Assembly (NCBI GenBank): GCA_024138025.1
Contig: JAMXBD010000634.1
Span: 1-64,000, forward strand
DNA length: 64,000 nt
Origin: Combretum micranthum
Lineage: Eukaryota > Streptophyta > Magnoliopsida > Myrtales > Combretaceae
Direction of reading: 5' to 3'
In this document: positions 58,301 through 64,000 of the stretch, piece after piece
How positions within the stretch are numbered: position 1 is the stretch's first letter
How the letters are laid out: every line of letters starts with the position of its first letter
Notes under the pieces: model-generated
What the model saw: only the letters and a program-made list of their open reading frames with translations
Databases searched by the model: none
Told to the model about the DNA's origin: nothing
Translations under genes and position numbers: made by a program

Positions 58301-59103
58301 TGCGAAGAAATTATTGGACATGAATTTTGTAGAGGAATTTTAGGAGAGTTTTGGTAAGGAAATGAAGTATGTGAAAGAAATGGAGAGGAGATGGAGTATT
58401 TATAGAGATTTATGGAGGGGAATTAGATGTAATAAAATTAATTGAAAAAGAAAAAAATTAATGGAAGAGAGAGAGGGGAGGGTGCTATTTGTGGAAGAGA
58501 GGGAGAGATTTGATTGAATTTTGTAATGAAAAGAAATTAAGATATGAAATATGAGTATTATAAAGTGATATTGGAAATGAAAATTATAAGAAATAGGTGT
58601 ATAGGTAGTAAGAGTAGATAGTAAGAAAAAATAGAGATAGGTGAATAATAATGAATAGTAAAAATTGTACAATAAATAGTAGACTAGACAATTAAATTAC
58701 CTGTAATAAAGAAAATACGTGTAAACGAGCTATATTTGATATTTTTAGTTACTGAAAAATTCAAAAACTGTTATTTTTGAAATCTTCATATTATTACGAG
58801 TCTAATAGTGATATTGAAATATTTTTACCTTTCTGTGTGTCCGAAACCTGATTATAAAATCTAATCTTGTTCGAGTTCGAAACGGTCTAATTTTTGACGA
58901 ATATGATTTTTTTAGGCTTCCCTACATTATTACGCACTATAATATTCTATTATCTCAATTTTATTATCCTATGATTAAGGGCGCGAGATTACTGGATCTA
59001 AAACCAGTGTGATTTGCTATAGAATTGTTGACTTTAGAGTTTTCGATTTACTTCCGTTCTAGGGTTTAAACATAAGACTTGGTATAAAGTCTAGGAGTTT
59101 ATA
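55359..59103 (-). mobile_element. Solo large LTR, family 1, copy B
   Basis: A 3,745-bp block from TGTTACATCCC to AGGAGTTTATA (decayed from GGGGTTTACA), flanked by GAGTA (55354-55358) and GAGGA (59104-59108), a 4-of-5 target duplication. Landmarks in the same order as copy A: CTAAATGTGACAGTCCGCAA at the left, CACGAAAAGATCTGTCC near 56692, a GAATAGACTAGT segment near 57877, and a TATTTATAG box near 58396 followed by a purine-rich tract. It separates the protease and RT of the Reina-like gypsy. No coding content. Confidence 0.85.
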
Positions 59104-59108
59104 GAGGA

Positions 59109-60541
59109 TACCTATAGGGTTTAACATTAACTAGAGAATCATTTAACAAATAGATCTCGCTAAACATTGTGCTTGGGTGGTAATGATGTAGGTATCTAAA
59201 AAAAATTAGAGTATTTTCCCAATACGCCTTTTAAAGAAGTATTGCTGATGAAACTTGATGAAGGTCGTGATAATTGAGCCACCAATAGATAATAGCAAGT
59301 AATAAAATCAGTTTGCGAAATTGATGGTTTAAAACTTCTGAAACCATTAAGGTTTCACCTATTAAAGACAACTTACTACCATCATAATGAAAATCCATGG
59401 TTAACTCATTGTAATCAATGGTAACTGGTCCTAAACTTAGCAACCATTGAACTCTTAACACCATGTTAGCCCCTTGAACTGGTAAAATATAACCACAAGT
59501 ATGTTAACACATTTCCATCACCCACCATTACTTGAAATGTTGAAGTTCTTAACACTATCAAATTTAGATACTTGACTAATCTTGGCTGTAAGAAATTGTG
59601 AGTACTTCCACTATTTATTAAAATGGGAAAAAAATTGATTTTTAATAACTCCTATAAAATGTAATGTTTTAGGAACTTGTATACCTAATAGAGCATGAAA
59701 ACTGCTTGCAGCTACATCCAAATTAGAAACATCTTGGATTTGTGCACTTATTCCTCCATCCTCTACACAATCCGCATACTGATCCTCATCTGTTTCATCA
59801 ATCATCATAAGAAAATTTTTTTCTTTACATTTATGATTGCGATGAAACTTTTCATCACAATTATAACATAGCATTTTCTCTCTTCTTGCAACCATTTCAC
59901 TTACTGACAACTTCTTAATGGGAATTACAAGCTTGACATTAGAATTAGAATTAGAATTGTGAGAAGTAGAAGGCCTTAGAATTGATATGTGTTATTAGGT
60001 GGTTTATTACTAAAATCAAGTTGGAATTAGTGTTTTGGTAATTGTTTGGGGTAAGTGTTTAGGTGTGTAGTCATAGATTTGAAAGGAAATTGGTTAAGAT
60101 ACCTGGCCTCATGCAATTTAGCTAAAGAAATGGCTTGATTCAAATCTTGAGGTCGACTAATATGCAATTCCCATTTCAAATAGGGTTTAGGACCGAAATG
60201 AAACAATTGATCAAGAAGCTATATGATCATCCAACTACTCTATTAGAAAGAGCCTCAAGTTTTGCTGATAATCTTCAACAAAAGATGTTTGTATGAGATT
60301 GGACAATTGGCCTTGCATATCCTCATAAACAGAGGGACTAGATCGTTCTTCTATTACTTTATTGAAAGTAATCCAAGTGGAAACTTTATTATTGTTTTTT
60401 AGCCACTGATACCATTCTAATGCTTTCTCCTTTTATGCAAATGCATCAATGGTAATCTGATCTTCATTGGGAACTTTGTGAAGATTAAATAAACGCTCTG
60501 TTTTAAAGAGCTAACTTATAGCATCATCACCATTTAAATGT
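59109..60541 (-). pseudogene. Reina-like gypsy protease and gag C-terminus
   Basis: Minus strand: gag core WYQWLKNNNKVSTWITFNKV and SNLIQTSFVEDYQQKLEALS (about 60200-60450). Zinc knuckle CYNCDEKFHRNHKC is intact at 59820-59880. A protease region follows with HALLGIQVPKTLHFIGVIKN (59611-59710). The segment VLRVQWLLSLGPVTIDYNEL, TMDFHYDGSKLSLIGE (59231-59464) is characteristic of this gypsy group just before RT. The aspartic D-S/T-G signature is in a damaged stretch (near 59600). Frameshifted. Confidence 0.8.
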
Positions 60542-61364
60542 CGTCACGGTTTGGTTCGGGTTTGGAACTAGACCCGAACCACCAGTTCTAGATTCAAAAA
60601 ATGGTGGAACCGAAACTGGACCATGGGAGCCGGTCTAGTTCCCGGTTCTTAGGAACCATTGGTTCCCATGATTTGATTTCGGTTCTAGAGGAACCAGAAA
60701 CCATGAAATAAAAAAAAACCAATTAAATAATTTACTTAATTTAAATAAGAAAAAATGCAAAATAAATTTTTAACTTGAAATAATATTGAGCCTAACAATA
60801 ATTGTTCATAGCATTAATTAAAAGAAATTTTATAATTATGTATATATTTATATACAATTATTTGCACTTTTTTAATTGTTATATTAGCAATACGACACTA
60901 TAAAATATTCAAGATACAAATAATTCTCAACAACAAAAAATAAATCACACATTGTTAAGAAAGAAAGTCTACTTTGGTTAGAAGTCTACATAAATTTAAC
61001 AATATATAATTTCAAATGTATGTATTACTTGTGTTTTTAATAATAACACATTAAATATTGTGAATAGGAAATAATTTTTTTTTTATTTATGCGAAAGTAG
61101 TTTTAAATATTTGTTTTATAATTACAATTTTTTATAACTTTATTTTTATTTATTTTTATAATTTTTATAATGTAAAACCGCTAGTTCTTGAACCTGCGGT
61201 TCCAAAACCACCGAGTCATGAGGTTTTTAAGGATGGAACCGTAAGAACACGCTAGAACCGGTGGGTCCTTTACCAGTTTAGACTCGCCATTCTCGGACCG
61301 GTTCTCAGTTCAGGAACTGCCGGTGATGGGTCAGGTTGGTTTCCGGTTCGAAACCGACCCGTGA
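60542..61364. mobile_element. hAT-like MITE 3 inside gypsy gag
   Basis: About 820 bp. GC-rich ends (CGTCACGGTTTGGTTCGG at left; TCACGGGTCGGTTTCG as the inverse of the right end) surround an AT-rich centre. Subterminal GGAACCG/CGGTTCC words occur in both orientations. Flanks TTAAATGT (60534-60541) and TGATATGT (61365-61372) match at 6 of 8. The gag frame continues on either side, which confirms an insertion. No transposase. Confidence 0.6.
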
Positions 61365-61560
61365 TGATATGTATCTTAGGAATTTCAGTTTTACACTCTT
61401 AAGGATTGAATCTGTGGTATGAATAGTGGAAAGTGATGACTTAACTCTATTAGAAACCTGTTGTGATGCAACAATTGGAGTCAAAATCCTTAGATTTTGC
61501 AAACTATTTGCAATAGTTTGCTTCACTTCATCCATAAAGTAGCTAAATTCTTAACCGTTT
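61365..61560 (-). pseudogene. Reina-like gypsy gag N-terminus
   Basis: Minus strand starts MDEVKQTIANSLQNLRILTP at 61535 and continues towards the MITE with SILKSVKLKFLR. The rest of gag resumes beyond the MITE at about 60535 (GDDAIS). The start codon choice is by similarity in position to other gypsy gag frames. Confidence 0.65.
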
Positions 61561-61686
61561 AATATGCAATATTGCTTTATAGTCTGTCTAGCCCTCATCT
61601 AAATTCATGTTTCTTGTTTCAAGCACCTTGAACATCAACTGAAGAGCAAGAATCAAATAGCAACTAAAGAAGCTGAGAGAAATAAT

Positions 61687-62077
61687 TGTTAAGGTATAAC
61701 TATAGAAAGCCCATGAACCAACTCATTACACAATACTTTCAACCCTAGTTGCCTTCTAGAACTCACTAACGTGTCTTTTGTCTTAATAGGCTATTCTATT
61801 TCTAAACCCTAACTCTGTTTGACGATCTTTGGCCTTCAGTGTGGATGCTACTCTAGCAATGTGTTTGATTGTGTTTCACATATCAAGTTTGCAAACTCCT
61901 AGTCTACAAGAGACACCAGATATGAGGAGCCAAAGATGGTTTTCCCTATCTTACTCTTTTTTTTTTATTTAGATCTTAGCTGGATCTGTTACTGTAATCA
62001 CCTGCAGTAATTATGATTACATTTACAAGTATTTTTGTTTATCAACTACTTTTAGTTACAAAGTTCAATGGGCTACT
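61687..62077 (-). repeat. 5' LTR of the Reina-like gypsy, truncated
   Basis: Plus-strand TGTTAAGGTATAACTATAG through TTAGTTACAAAGTTCAATGG aligns with the first ~390 bp of 52216-52692. The remaining ~85 bp are cut off at 62077, where a large family-2 LTR begins with TGTAACGCCC. The bases inside (61560-61686) are the element's leader; no convincing tRNA primer site was recognised there. Confidence 0.75.
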
Positions 62078-64000
62078 TGTAACGCCCTAAATTTAATTAA
62101 GGCATTACCACCATGTAGAATACTTTATGTATTACATGCTCAGACTTTCTAGAATGATATGTTTATTTTGAACATTACTAACTGATTTTAATGAATGAAA
62201 TCGTTTGTTTAGATTTCTAAAATAATTAGATTTAGCAGAGGTGGATTAAACTTTATAAAAACAATTTATAAATCTTTACTCCCACAAGAGCAAACCAACT
62301 TTCTAAGAAACAAACACTTGGGCACCACCAAACCCTTTAAAATAAATACAAACTCAAAAGATAAATCAAGCTCTTTAAAATAAAACATAAACATAATAAA
62401 ATATATCTTCAATCCTAGCACACTTCACTCTCTTCTCAAGCCTTTAGGATTGCCCATACCTGAATTAGACATCAACAACATCATCATCATCAAAACATTA
62501 TTATCATCATCAATCATCAACATATCATCAACATCAATCAATAATTCCCGGAAAAGACAATAACAACAATAATGAACCGAAGCCCAGTACACAGTAACAC
62601 AAACACACATGAAATGACACACAAGCCTAACTAAATGCAATGCACAAACAACAAGTTATTATTTCAACTTAAAGTAAGCCAAGCAACATTAGAGCACTCA
62701 CGCTCCAAACAATCCAAGGGAATCTGGGTGTCCTAAGTAATAGCAGTTGCTCAAGGAGTTGATATAGGAACTTCGGGTACCTATATCTCCTATACATATC
62801 CAAAAAAGACAAAATAGCCTCATCTAAGATTCACAACCGTCATACATACGACTTATCCTAATCCATAATATCAATTAGTTCAGCCGGTCCCATAAACATG
62901 AACTAAAACATGTTACTTCATTTTGGGCCAAGGTAGATGTTATTTTGATGCCATTTGCCCCATCAACGACCCGCTAAGTTACATATAAATCAACCATTGT
63001 ATCATGGCGTACCATTGTATCATGGTATATTTAACATTGTATTATGACATCTTAATGCCTCACTACTATGCCATTGCATCATGATAGGGTGCCGCTCCCC
63101 GGATCGAATTCAATGGTACAAGCACAAGTAGCACTCATTTATAATGGCTGTCTTTAAGTTTTAATCCATTTTAGAATGTCTATCTTAACAACCGTCCATC
63201 ATACTAGTTACTACATACCTTATATATTTGAAATCCAAACAGGAATATAAGGTAGTCAAAATTCATCTCAAAAGAAATATTAGCTATCCATATCTATTCA
63301 TGAAAGTAAACTCGTATAAGAATTAAATTAACTATGCACTTATATCAAACTTATTTTAGAGCCTATTTGATCAGACACTAATTTGGAACCTCGCTATAGC
63401 TGCAAATATCGCCCCACCAAAATACAGACAGTTCTTCTTTATTTGTCAATGTATTTTCTTTTGACTTTGCTTATAGTCTCTTATTGTAAAAGCATCATCA
63501 CATCATATATATTAAAAACATTCATTTCCTAAGCAAACACATATATGAAACAATATATCTCTCATATTAATTATGGTTTATCTTAACTTATTATTTTAAG
63601 TAAACTATTAACTATTAATTCATTTTAACTTAATCTTAACTAAATTGATTAGAGTTAATCATTTAATCCAATTATTAAGCTAAGAGAGTCAAAATTAATC
63701 AATCTAATACATTTTAGTTCATTTAAGTCCATTTAGCCAAGTTGAACTTAGGTTTACTAATTAAGTTCATTTCATACTTAAGAACTATATTAACCCAAGA
63801 TAATTATTAATGCTATTAATTCATTATCTCATAATTAATTATGTAAACACTAACATGTTATTTAATCTATCATTAATCTATTTCATTTTATCTTTCTTCC
63901 TTCTTTCTTTTTATTTTTCTTTTCTTTTTATGAATAGCTTCAAGGTAAGGATTACACCTGTGATGGGGGCCGTTATGCCCATCACTAGCCTCATGATGTC
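62078..64000 (-). mobile_element. Large LTR family 2, copy E3 (runs off the window)
   Basis: Plus-strand TGTAACGCCC is the inverse of the GGGCG(T)-T/G-ACA family end. The following 1.9 kb aligns with the inverse of the 3' part of E2 and with E1: GAAGCCCAGTACACAGTAACAC (62579, in part), CTAAGTAATAGCAGTTGCTC near 62732, TGTATCATGGCGTACCATTG near 62999, and GCATCATGATAGGG near 63075. Only the CA-side portion is in the window. It interrupts the 5' LTR of the Reina-like gypsy (left flank CTACT). No genes; the 62425-62640 frame is a repeat artefact (GATGATGATG-like). Confidence 0.75.

Larger units (their letters stand above)
52216..62077 (-). mobile_element. Ty3/gypsy element resembling the Reina group, degenerate
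   Basis: Minus-strand order: 5' LTR (62077-61687, truncated), gag, zinc knuckle, protease, RT, RNase H, integrase, chromodomain-like tail, polypurine tract, 3' LTR (52692-52216). Interrupted by a large LTR (55359-59103) and a hAT-like MITE (60542-61364). Protein style ([29 protein letters not shown]-type motif, VQWL.LGP) is that of chromodomain gypsy elements near Reina. Stops occur throughout. The two LTRs are clearly diverged, so the insertion is old. Confidence 0.85.

Noticed and set aside
62425..62640. 71-residue minus-strand frame rich in Asp and Met
   Set aside because: Comes from ATCATCATC-type repeats inside the family-2 LTR.
1..64000. CRISPR arrays, prophage, insertion sequences, tRNA genes, integrons
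   Set aside because: No regularly spaced short direct repeats, no bacterial gene organisation and no cloverleaf with an A/B box was recognised; the window is plant nuclear DNA.

Overview
The window looks like nuclear DNA of a flowering plant, probably a eudicot. It is strongly AT-rich and dominated by nested, decayed retrotransposons of the Ty1/copia, Ty3/gypsy, LINE, large-LTR and Cassandra-like (5S-bearing) types. It has plant hAT-like MITEs and one intron-split host gene with a probable organellar transit peptide. There are no operons, CRISPR arrays or bacterial mobile elements. Almost every transposon reading frame carries stops or frameshifts.

Layout. 1-9930: a minus-strand Ty1/copia element carrying two insertions of one large-LTR family (1-2897 and 4071-7252; the second has a perfect 5-bp target duplication). 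9934-15290: a minus-strand LINE inserted in the copia leader and itself interrupted at about 12840-14390. 15291-21733: AT-rich DNA with two hAT-like MITEs and a fragment resembling a decayed exon. 21734-39102: a composite block. A Cassandra-like terminal repeat with a 5S rRNA-derived segment is followed directly by a primer-binding site and a chromodomain Ty3/gypsy gag-pol, which is interrupted by two large-LTR insertions. Then come the gypsy polypurine tract, a 4.5-kb LTR, a second primer-binding site, a short Cassandra-like interior, and a second 5S-bearing repeat. 39480-46585: the only convincing host gene, phosphoribosylglycinamide formyltransferase (PUR3/GART, purine synthesis), in five coding exons. 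Its 4-kb last intron holds five tandem copies of a ~0.5-kb LTR. 46586-52215: non-coding AT-rich DNA. 52216-62077: a minus-strand Ty3/gypsy element resembling the Reina group, with both LTRs recognisable, a large-LTR insertion and a hAT-like MITE inside. 62078-64000: another large LTR running out of the window.

Most notable points: (1) the symmetrical Cassandra/gypsy chimera, which could be explained by a one-LTR circle recombining at a primer-binding site, or could be an element pairing gag-pol with 5S-bearing repeats; (2) very long LTRs (3.2-4.8 kb) found alone with target duplications and varying in length through internal tandem repeats; (3) the LTR ladder in the PUR3 intron; (4) two single-base frame breaks in PUR3, which are either assembly errors or signs that this copy is dead. 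All family assignments come from reading motifs by eye; no database search was possible.
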